From: Streptomyces aquilus
GTDB taxonomy: Bacteria; Actinomycetota; Actinomycetes; Streptomycetales; Streptomycetaceae
Assembly (NCBI RefSeq): GCF_003955715.1
Contig: NZ_CP034463.1
Coordinates: 7,936,001-8,000,000 of the forward strand
Length of the DNA stretch: 64,000 nt
Direction of reading: 5' to 3'
Below the pieces are notes generated by a model. The model had not been told where the DNA came from, made no database searches, and was given only the letters and a program-made list of their open reading frames with translations. Both the position numbers and the translations under genes were made by a program. How positions within the stretch are numbered: the stretch's first letter is position 1; each line of letters opens with the position of its first letter. Shown here piece by piece: positions 42,434 through 51,452 of this stretch.

Positions 42434-44131
42434 TCACGACAGCGCCTCCTCCGAGGCACGCGAGGCCCAGGCGGCGAACCGCTCGCCCTCCTCGCGCTCG
42501 GCCTGGAACCGCTTCAGGACCCGCTCGACGTAGTCGGGCAGTTCCTCGGAGGTGACCTTCAGGCCACGGACCTTGCGGCCGAAACCGGCCTCCAGACCCA
42601 GCGCGCCACCCAGGTGCACCTGGTAGCCCTCGACCTGCTCGCCCCGGTCGTTGAGGACCAGCTGGCCCTTGAGACCGATGTCCGCCACCTGGATACGGGC
42701 GCAGGCGTTCGGGCAGCCGTTGAGGTTGATGGTGAGCGGCTCGTCGAAGTCCGGGATACGGCGCTCCAGTTCGTCGATCAGCGCGGCGCCGCGCGCCTTG
42801 GTCTCGACGATGGCGAGCTTGCAGTACTCGATGCCGGTGCAGGCCATGGTGCCGCGCCGGAAGGAGGAGGGCTTGGCCGTCAGGTCCAGCGCGTCCAGCG
42901 CCTCGACCAGCGGCTCTACCTGCGCCTCCTCGACATCGAGGATGATCATCTTCTGCTCGACGGTCGTCCGGACCCGGCCCGAGCCGTGGGCCTCGGCGGC
43001 CTCGGCGATCTTCGTGAGGGTCGCGCCGTCGACCCGGCCGACGCGCGGCGCGAAGCCGACGTAGTAGCGGCCGTCCTTCTGCCGGTGCACACCGACGTGG
43101 TCACGCCAGCGGCCCGAGGGCTCGGCGGGGGCGGGGCCGTCGACCAGCTTGCGCCCCAGGTAGTCGTCCTCCAGGACCTGGCGGAACTTCTCCGGGCCCC
43201 AGTCGGCGACGAGGAACTTCAGCCGGGCGCGGGTGCGCAGCCGGCGGTAGCCCCAGTCGCGGAAGATGCCGACCACACCGGCCCACACCTCCGGGACCTC
43301 CTCCAGCGGCACCCAGGCGCCGAGCCGGACGCCCAGCTTGGGGTTGGTGGAGAGGCCGCCGCCGACCCACAGGTCGAAGCCGGGGCCGTGTTCGGGGTGC
43401 TCGACGCCGACGAAGGCGATGTCGTTGATCTCGTGGACCACGTCCAGCAGCGGGGAGCCGGAGATCGCCGTCTTGAACTTGCGCGGCAGGTTGGAGAACT
43501 CCTTGCTGCCGATGTAGCGCTCGTGGATCTCGTCGATGGCCCGGGTGCCGTCGATGATCTCGTCCTCGGCGATCCCGGCGACGGGTGAGCCGATGATCAC
43601 GCGCGGGGTGTCACCGCAGGCCTCGGTCGTGGAGAGCCCGACCGCCTCCAGGCGGTTCCAGATCTCCGGGACGTCCTCGATGCGGATCCAGTGCAGCTGG
43701 ATGTTCTGCCGGTCGGTGATGTCCGCGCTGCCCCGCGCGAACTCCTGCGAGATCTCGCCGATCACCCGCAGCTGCTGGGTGGTGAGGCGTCCGCCGTCGA
43801 TCCGCACCCGCAGCATGAAGTACTTGTCGTCCAGCTCCTCCGGCTCCAGGATCGCGGTCTTGCCGCCGTCGATCCCGGGCTTGCGCTGGGTGTAGAGCCC
43901 CCACCAGCGCATCCGGCCGCGCAGGTCGTTGGGGTCGATCGAGTCGAACCCGCGCTTGGAGTAGATCGTCTCAATGCGTGTCCGCACATTGAGACCGTCG
44001 TCGTCCTTCTTGAACTGCTCGTTGCCGTTCAGCGGGGTGTGGTGCCCCGCGGCCCACTGACCCTCACCGCGGTGACGGCTCACCTTGCGGCGGGGAGTCG
44101 CGGCGGCAGGGTTCTGCGGGGTGGCGGCCAT
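42434..44131 (-). CDS. sirA: Ferredoxin-dependent sulfite reductase (nitrite/sulfite reductase family)
   Basis: The enzyme reduces sulfite to sulfide with six electrons from ferredoxin, using siroheme and a 4Fe-4S cluster. The 565 residues show paired ferrodoxin-like halves and siroheme domains. Cluster cysteines are in GTMACTGIEYCKLA and LNGCPNACAR (C-x5-C and C-x3-C). GLYTQRKPG and TTEACGDTPR hold the Tyr and Cys that are cross-linked in the mycobacterial enzyme. The ATG at 44131 follows ggacgtaac, not a strong site. It is the first large gene of the unit, behind a leader peptide; its siroheme is made with the help of the chelatase at the far end. Confidence 0.94.
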   Translation of the reverse strand: MAATPQNPAAATPRRKVSRHRGEGQWAAGHHTPLNGNEQFKKDDDGLNVRTRIETIYSKRGFDSIDPNDLRGRMRWWGLYTQRKPGIDGGKTAILEPEELDDKYFMLRVRIDGGRLTTQQLRVIGEISQEFARGSADITDRQNIQLHWIRIEDVPEIWNRLEAVGLSTTEACGDTPRVIIGSPVAGIAEDEIIDGTRAIDEIHERYIGSKEFSNLPRKFKTAISGSPLLDVVHEINDIAFVGVEHPEHGPGFDLWVGGGLSTNPKLGVRLGAWVPLEEVPEVWAGVVGIFRDWGYRRLRTRARLKFLVADWGPEKFRQVLEDDYLGRKLVDGPAPAEPSGRWRDHVGVHRQKDGRYYVGFAPRVGRVDGATLTKIAEAAEAHGSGRVRTTVEQKMIILDVEEAQVEPLVEALDALDLTAKPSSFRRGTMACTGIEYCKLAIVETKARGAALIDELERRIPDFDEPLTINLNGCPNACARIQVADIGLKGQLVLNDRGEQVEGYQVHLGGALGLEAGFGRKVRGLKVTSEELPDYVERVLKRFQAEREEGERFAAWASRASEEALS

Positions 44132-44259
44132 GGTTGTTACGTCCTTCGGGACAGGCGGGAATGCGGCTCTGACCTGCGCGTACAGGCGCATGGAAATACG
44201 TGCGCGGCATTGCGCAGGGGGAGGCAGAGAGTCAGGAGGCGTCGGGCGGCTGCGGCTCG

Positions 44260-44343
44260 TCAGCGCGCCGGACAGATGGCGCTGGACATGCGGCCGAGGT
44301 CGACGTGCCGCCGACTCACCAAGGCAATTCCAGTTCCAGACAT
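44260..44343 (-). CDS. Leader peptide of the sulfur assimilation operon
   Basis: A 27-codon ORF, starting SGTGIALVSRRHVDL after the Met and ending SSAICPAR, matches the putative leader peptides annotated in front of Streptomyces sulfur genes. A single Cys codon lies four codons from the end. It ends 128 bp before the sulfite reductase start. By analogy with cysteine-responsive upstream ORFs in mycobacteria, ribosome pausing at the Cys codon when cysteine is scarce may raise expression downstream. The ORF and its family likeness are seen; the mechanism is inferred. Confidence 0.8.
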   Translation of the reverse strand: MSGTGIALVSRRHVDLGRMSSAICPAR

Positions 44344-44505
44344 GACGGAAGCGTGTCACGGCGATCTGGACACAGTCCAGCTTCGTCCATCATGCGGACA
44401 CCCTTGTCTCGTAGGGTGAGACAAGGGTGGCGTCGATCACATGCGCCGCGGGAGGTCTTGTCCGCGCAGGTCAGCCGCGCTATGCCGCGGAGCGGGCGGC
44501 CGAGG

Positions 44506-45078
44506 TCAGGCGGGGTGTGCCCCCGGCCAGGGGCCCGGCGCGGTCACCTGCGGCTGCTCCTCGACCTTGGTGTCGAAGAGCGTGAAGCCCCGGCGCTGGT
44601 AGTTGGCCATCGCGTGCTCGCCGTCCAGGCTGCACGTGTGCAGCCACACCCGCTTGGTGTCGGTCAGCCCCGGCCAGCGGTCCGCCAGGTCCCAGGCGCG
44701 CGCGGCGCCGTACGACAACAGATGGCCGCCGATCCGCCGGCCCCGGAAGCCCGGGATCAGCCCGAAGTAGACGATCTCCACGACCCCGTCGTCCTGCGGC
44801 TCCAGCTCCACGTACCCCGCGGGCGTGCCCCGGTCGTAGGCCACCCAGGTCTCCACGCCCGGTCGGTTCAGGTGCTCCTCCCACTGGGCGTAGGTCCAGC
44901 CCAGCCGGTCGATCCAGCGGATGTCGCCGCCGACGGAGGCGTAGAGGAAACGGCTGAACTCGGGGGAGGGCACCTCGGCGCGGACGATCCGGACATCGCC
45001 GTCCGGCGCGGCGGCCGGGAGGAGGTCGGTCGGGGCGGTCTGCTCAAGGGACCAGGTGGTCACGGGGATGTTGGGCAT
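44506..45078 (-). CDS. GNAT family N-acetyltransferase
   Basis: The 190 residues contain the GNAT fold with the acetyl-CoA loop FGLIPGFRGRRIGGHLL (R/Q-x2-G-x-G/A type), a preceding GYVELEPQDDGVVEIVYF strand pair and the final YQRRGFTLFDTKVEE. Substrates of such proteins range from amines and antibiotics to protein termini, and nothing nearby tells. The start is ATG 45078 behind a run of G residues. It is directly upstream of the sulfur leader but on the same strand, with its own transcription unit. Confidence 0.85.
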   Translation of the reverse strand: MPNIPVTTWSLEQTAPTDLLPAAAPDGDVRIVRAEVPSPEFSRFLYASVGGDIRWIDRLGWTYAQWEEHLNRPGVETWVAYDRGTPAGYVELEPQDDGVVEIVYFGLIPGFRGRRIGGHLLSYGAARAWDLADRWPGLTDTKRVWLHTCSLDGEHAMANYQRRGFTLFDTKVEEQPQVTAPGPWPGAHPA

Positions 45079-45099
45079 GCCCCCCAGGCAACCATCCGC

Positions 45100-45410
45100 C
45101 CCGCCGATCTGTCGATCCACCCCGGGCGCCGACGATCTACTGCGGGGCCTCGACGGTCTGGGGCGAGGGCCTGCCTATGTATCGCCGAGACCCGCTGGTC
45201 CGCCGGGCCCCGCCGGATGTGCCGCAGAGAGCCGCCGACCTGCCCCGGGCCTCGGCGATCTGCCGCAGGGACCTGTCGGTGCACCCCTGTCACTGGCGAT
45301 CCGCCGCGGGCCCCGTCGGTCTGCCGCCGAGGCCCGGCGATCTGTCGATCCACCCGGGCTCGACGATCTACCGCAGCGACCTGTCGATCGTGCTCAGCGG
45401 TAGTGCGAAC
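45100..45410. repeat. Degenerate repeats of about 20-22 bp
   Basis: Roughly a dozen imperfect copies of a unit near gcgatctgccgcgggccc follow each other from about 45100. They continue into the last codons of the secreted-protein gene. Copies near 45105 and 45336 share gatctgtcgatccaccc almost exactly. Apart from this, 45079-45367 holds no gene. Confidence 0.6.
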
Positions 45411-46621
45411 AGCATGCGGCCCGACTGGGACCAGACCTCGCCGGTCGCCTCCCAGTAGGACAGGGACTCCGCCTCGCCGCTCCAGCAGCGGGTCGTCTCG
45501 TCGGTGCCGCAGCGGGTGGCGCGGGCGCCGGTCGCGTCCTGGCGCCACAGCGTCCCGCGGCCGTCCTGGTCGTCCGACGTACGGCCCAGGTACCACTCCG
45601 AGCGGTACGACAGCACGGCCCCGACGCCGGGGGTGCGCGTCTCGTACGCCTCGTCGACGGGGGTGTACCCGGCCGGGTCGGTGGTGAGCAGGCCGGAGCG
45701 GTCGGAGGACGAGCTGAGGTCGTACCGCCACAGCCGGACGTCGCGGTCGCTGTCCGTGGAGACCCAGTCGCTCGCCACCAGGCTGTCGGGGGAGGTGCTG
45801 CGGTCCAGGGAGAGGTAGTCGGGGTGCGTGGCGTCGGCGCGGTAGCTGCCGACGGCGGGCAGCACCCAGCGGTTGCCGTGCGCCGCCCAGCCGCCGGGCA
45901 CCCGGCCGACCGCGGAGGCGTTCGTGGTGGCGCGCTGGACGCGGTTCATGTCGTACACGTACAGCCCGTCGGCCGCGGTGACCAGCAGTTTGTCCTGGTA
46001 CCAGACCATGCCGGAGACCTGGGAGTCGAGCGCGCGGAAGTCGCGGCCGCCGTCGGTGGGGACGGCGAGCAGCACCCAGGTGTAGGTGAGGCGGTCGATG
46101 TCGTTCGCGTCGATGAACGCGACCCGGGCCAGGTTCTGGGCGCCCTGGCTCCAGGCGGAGAGGATCACCCGGTTCTGCCCCCACAGGCCGTCGTCGTCGG
46201 CGTCGCCCGAGGTGGTGACCGCGCCGGGCCGCCAGGAGCGGGTGTCGGCGGCGCCCCAGCAGTAGGCGCGGGTGGCCGCGGGCTCGACGGGCAGGGCCTT
46301 GCGCTCGGCCGGAGCGCAGTCCGCCGCGGCGCGCAGGGAGTGGTCGGCGTCGGCGAGGACGGCACCGACACCCTCCGGCCGCCCCATCGCGGAGGCGAGC
46401 CGGTCGAGAGTGGACCGCGGCTCCAGCTGCTCGTGCAGCCGCAAGGCGTCGGTCTCGGCGGCGGTGGCCAGCGGCTTGAGTGCGCCCGGATCGGCGGCGA
46501 CGGTGGCCTGCGAGGCGCTGATCATGGTGGCCGCGGCGGTGAGAGCGAGGGCGGTCCCGGCCAGGAACGCGCGCAGCGCTTTGCCCCGCTTCCGCCTGCG
46601 GTGTCTCCCGCGATGCATCAT
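45368..46621 (-). CDS. Secreted protein of unknown function, possibly beta-propeller
   Basis: The 417-residue product has a very basic start (HRGRHRRRKRGK) and a hydrophobic segment (AFLAGTALALTAAATMISAS), so it is secreted or membrane-anchored. The remainder is rich in Trp, Tyr, Asp and Gly strands such as SGMVWYQDKLLVTAADGLYV and WVLPAVGSYRADATHPDYL, which look like propeller blades. Four Cys in the mature part could form disulfides. I do not recognise a family. GGAGG lies 6 bases before ATG 46621; the next codon is also ATG. Confidence 0.78.
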   Translation of the reverse strand: MMHRGRHRRRKRGKALRAFLAGTALALTAAATMISASQATVAADPGALKPLATAAETDALRLHEQLEPRSTLDRLASAMGRPEGVGAVLADADHSLRAAADCAPAERKALPVEPAATRAYCWGAADTRSWRPGAVTTSGDADDDGLWGQNRVILSAWSQGAQNLARVAFIDANDIDRLTYTWVLLAVPTDGGRDFRALDSQVSGMVWYQDKLLVTAADGLYVYDMNRVQRATTNASAVGRVPGGWAAHGNRWVLPAVGSYRADATHPDYLSLDRSTSPDSLVASDWVSTDSDRDVRLWRYDLSSSSDRSGLLTTDPAGYTPVDEAYETRTPGVGAVLSYRSEWYLGRTSDDQDGRGTLWRQDATGARATRCGTDETTRCWSGEAESLSYWEATGEVWSQSGRMLFALPLSTIDRSLR

Positions 46622-46771
46622 GTCGTACCTCCCGAGGCGGGCCAACTGCGCCTGGTGATCCGTACGTTGACCGAGGAGCAGGTGGGGTGGCCCGTAGAGG
46701 GATGCTACGGCAGTGAGGGCGTGCCGGGGACGAAGACCTTGCAAATATGCGGAAGATGCCGCTTCTTGGGT

Positions 46772-46819
46772 GTACCGGCTGCTGTACCGGCGGAGGTACC
46801 GGCCGGTGTACCGGCCGGT
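46772..46819. repeat. Four 12-bp direct repeats with gtaccggc core
   Basis: Copies start at 46772, 46784, 46796 and 46808, each beginning gtaccggc. The last two are identical and contain the palindrome accggccggt. They lie between the GAF-regulator stop (46824) and the secreted-protein start (46621). They may be an operator array for the downstream gene, or part of the regulator's terminator region. Confidence 0.65.
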
Positions 46820-46823
46820 GTTC

Positions 46824-48113
46824 TCAAGGGGCTTGGCGGGACAGCCGTTCGTCGACCACCGCCGGGGCCGTGGAGTGCGGCAGCAGGTCACGCGGGTCGT
46901 CGGGGAGCAGCACCTCGATCTCCGCGTCCTCGCAGAAACGATACGGCCGATGCTCCAGAAATCCCCCGAGATACCGGCGCACCCGCGACATCTCGGCCCG
47001 CACCGTCACCGTACGCCCCGGATCGCCGAACAGGTCCTCGGCCAGCCCCGCCGCACTGCGCCCGCTGCGGTGCAGTGCCAACAGATACAGCAACTCCGCG
47101 TGCCGTGGGCTCAGTTCATGACTCCAGGTGCCGGCGTCCCCGGACACCGTCATCGACCAGCGGCGCGGCAGCGACAGATCGAGCACGATCCGGGTGGCGC
47201 TGCGCGGCAACGGCTCGTCGGACGCCCGGATCAACCACCCCCCGGCCAGCGGCTCCACCGTGCACAGCCCCAGCGTCGGCAGCCACCGCTGGCCCGCCGG
47301 CGGCGACTTGGGCAACGCGACCCGGCCCTGGTACGGCATCCCCGCCACCGCGGCCGTCCAGCCGTCCCGGTCCACCACCACGGCCCGGCCGCCGAGCCGC
47401 GCCAGCACCGGCGCCGCCACCGCGCGCAGTTGCTCCAGCGAGGACTGGTGCAGCTCGCGCAGCCGGGACTCGGCGAGCTTGGCCACCGAGTCGACCCACG
47501 CGAGGGTGGCCGGATGCATCGTCTCCAGCGGCCCGCTCACGTCCACGACGCCGAGCAGCCGGCCGTTTCGCGGGTCGGTGATCGGCGCCCCGGTACAGGT
47601 CCACGAGGTCTGTGAGCGCACGAAGTGCTCCGAGGCGAACACCTGCACCGGCCGGCGCGCCACCACCGGTGTGCCGATGCCGTTCGTGCCGACGACGCCC
47701 TCCCGCCAGTCGGCACCGAGCTCGAACCCGGTCCCGTCGGCCTTGCGCAGCACCGGCGAACTGCCCTCCCGCCACAGCACCCGGCCCTCCTCGTCGGCGA
47801 CCACCATGATGTGGTGGGCGACGTCCGCGACCGACAGCAACCCCTCGCGCAGCACCGGCAGGACATGCCGCAGCTCCGAGCTCTCCCGGCGCCGCTGCAC
47901 CTCCTCCCGGGGCAGCAGCCCGGTGCGGAAGTCGTGGTCGGGATCGACGCCGCCGCGCAGCATCCGGCCCCACGACTGCTCGATCACCGGGCGGGGGGCC
48001 ACCGGCGCGCGCTGACCGGAGAGCGTGGCGGAGCGGACGTCGCTCAGCAGCCGTGCCGCCCGTGCCGAGTCCACGGCGGCCAGCTGGGTGACATCCGTCG
48101 GCGAGAGCGCCAC
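46824..48113 (-). CDS. GAF domain transcriptional regulator (AcoR-like N-terminus)
   Basis: The 429-residue protein starts at GTG 48113 behind GGGAGG. Residues about 30-250 are like the N-terminal part of AcoR-type activators, with a GAF domain including ADVAHHIMVVADEEGRVLW, GVVGTNGIGTPV and GAPITDPRNGRLLGVVDVSG. The sigma-54 AAA+ domain is missing. Instead the C-terminus (about 345-410) has a winged helix, LSPRHAELLYLLALHRSG, then VRAEMSRVRRYLGG. Such truncated forms are common in actinobacteria, which lack sigma-54, and often control aldehyde dehydrogenase or alcohol genes. The target is not evident here. Confidence 0.85.
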   Translation of the reverse strand: MALSPTDVTQLAAVDSARAARLLSDVRSATLSGQRAPVAPRPVIEQSWGRMLRGGVDPDHDFRTGLLPREEVQRRRESSELRHVLPVLREGLLSVADVAHHIMVVADEEGRVLWREGSSPVLRKADGTGFELGADWREGVVGTNGIGTPVVARRPVQVFASEHFVRSQTSWTCTGAPITDPRNGRLLGVVDVSGPLETMHPATLAWVDSVAKLAESRLRELHQSSLEQLRAVAAPVLARLGGRAVVVDRDGWTAAVAGMPYQGRVALPKSPPAGQRWLPTLGLCTVEPLAGGWLIRASDEPLPRSATRIVLDLSLPRRWSMTVSGDAGTWSHELSPRHAELLYLLALHRSGRSAAGLAEDLFGDPGRTVTVRAEMSRVRRYLGGFLEHRPYRFCEDAEIEVLLPDDPRDLLPHSTAPAVVDERLSRQAP

Positions 48114-48514
48114 TGGTCCTCCCGGAGGGGCTGCGGACAACCGGTTTCCCCTCGGCTTTCGGCCACGGCCTGGATGTCCGTCCTGACTGTTCGTCTCATA
48201 GTGCCGTTCGCCCGTCGCGGAGGGATACAGTCCGGCCACAGACAGCAGCAAGTTGCAACCCCCTGCAACCCTGGTGAACCGGGCGCAGCTGATTGAAACT
48301 TGAGCGACGCCGTCCCGAGCGGCGTTCGCGGCCTCGAACGGGCCAAGGCGGGGGTGGTGCCGTGTCGGCGCAGCACCACCCCTTGCCGTCCGGCGGGTTG
48401 GCGGTTTGGCGGTTTTTCGCGGGACGGGGTGCCTGGTTCGGGTCCGTCGGCGTGTGCGGGCCGGTGGGGGCTTGTCGCGCAGTTCCCCGCGCCCCTGGGT
48501 ACGTCGCCCCGAGG
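48114..48514. other. Intergenic region with a Streptomyces-type dispersed repeat
   Basis: This 401-bp stretch holds the GAF-gene promoter and no recognisable gene. Around 48448-48505 it carries gcgggccggtgggggctt and cgcgcagttccccgcgcccc, a sequence type I know as frequent between Streptomyces genes, often at 3' ends. A related copy occurs at 53349-53440. Confidence 0.5.
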
Positions 48515-50149
48515 TCAGTTGACCGGTCGGGCTCGGTCTACCACCGACGCCAGGTCCAGCGTCGACGGCAAGGTGCCGAACGTTGCGCCTGCGTCCCCGC
48601 CCAGCCTTGACGCGCAGAACGCGTCCGCGACCTCGGACGGCGCGAAACGGACCAGGAGCGAGCCCTGGAGGACCAGTGCCAGCCGCTCCGTCAGGCGCCT
48701 TGCCCTGGACTCGATGCCGTCCAGGTCCGCCAGGTCCGTCAGGAGGTCCTTGATCGCCGCGTCCAGGCGGTGGTCGGCGCCCCGGGACGTGCCGATCTCC
48801 TGGAGGTAGGCGTTGAAGGCCGCCGGTTCGCGTTGCAATGCTCGGAGGACATCCAGGGCCTGGACGTTGCCCGCGCCCTCCCAGACGGAGTTGAGCGGGG
48901 ACTCGCGGACCAGGCGGGGGAGGCCGGAGTCCTCCACATAGCCGTTGCCGCCCAGGCACTCGGCGGCCTCCACGACCAGCGGGGCGCAGCGCTTCGTCAC
49001 CCAGTACTTGGCGGCCGGCACCGCGATCCGCAGGAACGCCCGCTCCTGCTCGCCGCCGTCGTCGTACGCGGCCGCCAGGCGCAGCGCGAGCGTGGTCGCC
49101 GCCTCGGACTCCACCGCGAGGTCGGCCAGAACGTTGCGCATCAGCGGCTTGTCGACCAGCTTTCCGCCGAACGCCGCGCGGTGCGTGCAGTGGTGGACCG
49201 CCTGCGCCACGGCCTGCCGCATCAGACCAGCCGAGCCGAGGACGCAGTCGAGCCGGGTCGCCGCGACCATCTCGATGATGGTCCGCACCCCGCGCCCCTC
49301 CTCGCCCACCCGGCGCGCCCAGGTCCCGTCGAACTCCACTTCCGCCGAGGCGTTGGACCGGTTGCCGAGCTTGTCCTTCAGCCGCTGGATGCGGAACGTG
49401 TTGCGCGTGCCGTCCTCCAGGACGCGGGGCAGGAGGAGGCAGGTGAGGCCTTCCGGGGCCTGGGCCAGCACCAGGAAGCCGTCGGACATGGGCGCCGAGC
49501 AGAACCACTTGTGCCCCGTCAGCTCGTACCTCCCCTCCTCCGCGAGCGGCGTCGCGGTCGTCGTGTTCGCGCGGACGTCGCTGCCGCCCTGCTTCTCCGT
49601 CATCGCCATGCCGAAGAGGGCGCCGGCCTTGCGGTGCGCCGGGCGCGCTTCGCGGTCGTAGATCATCGACGTCAGCCGGGGCTCCCACTCCGCCGCGAGC
49701 ACGGGCTCCTGGCGCAGGGCGGGCACGGCGGCGTGGGTCATCGACAGGGGGCAGAGGTTGCCGGCGTCCACCTGCGTCCAGACCAGGAACGCGGCCGCGC
49801 GGCGCACATGGCCCGCCGGGCGGTTCCAGGCGGCGGTGAGGCCGGCCGCGACCCCCTTGCCGAGGAGGCGGTGCCAGGCGGGGTGGAACTCGACCTCGTC
49901 GACGCGGTGGCCGTAGCGGTCGTGGGTCCTGAGACGGGGCGGGTTGTCGTTGGCCTGTACGGCCCATTCCTGGAGCTGCGCCGACCCGGAGGCCCGGCCC
50001 AGGGCCTCCAGCTCACCGCGCACGTCGTCCAGGGCACCGGGTTCCACATGCCGCTCCACCGCCGCGGTCAGGGCCTTGTCGGCGGTGAAGACGTCGTAGC
50101 CGGTCAGAGGCGGGGGCTGGTTGGTCACGGTGTGGGTGCTGCCTGCCAT
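48515..50149 (-). CDS. Acyl-CoA dehydrogenase family protein, AidB-like
   Basis: The 544 residues resemble AidB: an N-terminal extension (1-180) with PPLTGYDVFTADKALTAAV, then FAD-binding strands GMAMTEKQGGSDVRANTT and HKWFCSAPMSDGFLVLAQ, the helical FAD domain and CLGGNGYVEDSGLPRLVRES. AidB-type proteins are linked to the response to alkylating agents and have weak isovaleryl-CoA dehydrogenase activity. The LNSVWEGAGNVQALDVLRAL segment has the Glu of the family. It is a single gene, divergent from the YihY gene. Confidence 0.9.
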   Translation of the reverse strand: MAGSTHTVTNQPPPLTGYDVFTADKALTAAVERHVEPGALDDVRGELEALGRASGSAQLQEWAVQANDNPPRLRTHDRYGHRVDEVEFHPAWHRLLGKGVAAGLTAAWNRPAGHVRRAAAFLVWTQVDAGNLCPLSMTHAAVPALRQEPVLAAEWEPRLTSMIYDREARPAHRKAGALFGMAMTEKQGGSDVRANTTTATPLAEEGRYELTGHKWFCSAPMSDGFLVLAQAPEGLTCLLLPRVLEDGTRNTFRIQRLKDKLGNRSNASAEVEFDGTWARRVGEEGRGVRTIIEMVAATRLDCVLGSAGLMRQAVAQAVHHCTHRAAFGGKLVDKPLMRNVLADLAVESEAATTLALRLAAAYDDGGEQERAFLRIAVPAAKYWVTKRCAPLVVEAAECLGGNGYVEDSGLPRLVRESPLNSVWEGAGNVQALDVLRALQREPAAFNAYLQEIGTSRGADHRLDAAIKDLLTDLADLDGIESRARRLTERLALVLQGSLLVRFAPSEVADAFCASRLGGDAGATFGTLPSTLDLASVVDRARPVN

Positions 50150-50297
50150 ACCTGCGAACCTACCGCCCCGGGAGGCGGTTCACAGGAGTGGTCGAACCGT
50201 CCACCAACGAGGACATGACAGGAAAACGCCCTGAATCACCGAGGCCGCGGGCCCGTGGGGGATGAGTACAGCCTCGTACGGCGGATACCGTTAGGTC

Positions 50298-51449
50298 GTG
50301 CAGCCAGCAAGTGAATCCCCTCAGCGGCCCCCCTCCGGCCGTCTCCACCGGGCGCGTGCCCTCTACCGGAACGTCTCCAAGCGCAGGACCGCCTGGCTGC
50401 TGCTCAAGGACACCGTCAACTCCTGCATGGAGTACCGCATCCTCGGCCTCGCCGCCGAGGCCGCCTTCTTCACCCTGCTGTCCGTGCCGCCGCTGCTCCT
50501 CAGCATGATCGGCCTGCTCGGCTACGTCGACGACTGGACCGGCACCGACTCCATCAGCAGCCTGGAGGCCAACCTCCTGGAGGCCTCCCGCACGGTCCTC
50601 TCCGACAAGGGCGTCCGGCAGATCGCCCAGCCGATCCTCGACGACGTCATGAAGGGCGGCCGCCCCGACGTCATCTCGATAGGCTTCCTCTTCGCCCTGT
50701 GGTCCGGCTCGCGCGCGGTGAACGTCTTCATCGACACCATCACCGTCATGTACGGCCTCGACGGCGTCCGCGGCATCGTCAAGACCCGCGTGGTGGCGTT
50801 CCTGCTCTTCCTCGCCGCCCTGGTCATCGGCTCGATCGCGCTGCCGCTGATGGTCGCGGGCCCCGACGCCGTCGTCCGGATCGTGCCCTGGTCGGCGACG
50901 CTCGTACAGATCCTGTACTGGCCCGTGGTGATCGTGCTGTCCATCGCCTTCCTGACCACGCTCTACCACGTCTCGGTCCCCGTGCGGTCGCCCTGGATCG
51001 AGGACGTCCCCGGCTCCCTCGTCGCCCTCGCCATGTGGGTGCTGGGCAGCTTCCTGCTGCGCATCTACCTCACCAACACCATCGAGGGCGCCTCGATCTA
51101 CGGCTCGCTCGCCGCCGCCGTCGCCGTCATGCTCTGGATCGGCGTCTCCGCCTTCGCCGTCCTCGTCGGCGCCGCCGTGAACGCCGCCATCGACCGCGTC
51201 TGGCCGGCCGCCGCCACCGCGGCGGCCCGCGCCGCCAACGAACGCGTCCGCGAGGCGCAGGTCGCCGGGTACGTGGCCCGGGCCGCCGCCCACCGGGACC
51301 TCGACCCGGACGACCCCGACGACCCGGACATGCCGTCCGAGTTCCCCGAGCGGTGGTCCCGCTTCCTCCCGCCGGAGGACGTGACGTCCAGGCTGCGCAC
51401 CCATGTGAAGAGCACCCACCCGCCGCACAAGTCGCCCGACGGTACGTAA
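50298..51449 (+). CDS. YihY/BrkB family membrane protein
   Basis: The 383-residue protein matches YihY/BrkB (once called RNase BN). About six membrane segments include AAEAAFFTLLSVPPLLLSMIG, FLFALWSGSRAVNVFIDT and IYGSLAAAVAVMLWIGVSAF. The C-terminal tail is cytoplasmic and Asp/Pro-rich (DPDDPDDPDMPSEFPERW). The transported molecule, if any, is unknown. The start is a GTG. It ends 3 bp before the convergent reductase gene. Confidence 0.92.
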   Translation: MQPASESPQRPPSGRLHRARALYRNVSKRRTAWLLLKDTVNSCMEYRILGLAAEAAFFTLLSVPPLLLSMIGLLGYVDDWTGTDSISSLEANLLEASRTVLSDKGVRQIAQPILDDVMKGGRPDVISIGFLFALWSGSRAVNVFIDTITVMYGLDGVRGIVKTRVVAFLLFLAALVIGSIALPLMVAGPDAVVRIVPWSATLVQILYWPVVIVLSIAFLTTLYHVSVPVRSPWIEDVPGSLVALAMWVLGSFLLRIYLTNTIEGASIYGSLAAAVAVMLWIGVSAFAVLVGAAVNAAIDRVWPAAATAAARAANERVREAQVAGYVARAAAHRDLDPDDPDDPDMPSEFPERWSRFLPPEDVTSRLRTHVKSTHPPHKSPDGT

Positions 51450-51452
51450 CCG

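Noticed and set aside
48114..49967. Long upstream extension of the GAF regulator frame
   Set aside because: The extension crosses a promoter region and runs antisense-frame through the AidB-like gene; GTG 48113 has a good ribosome site and fits homologous regulators.
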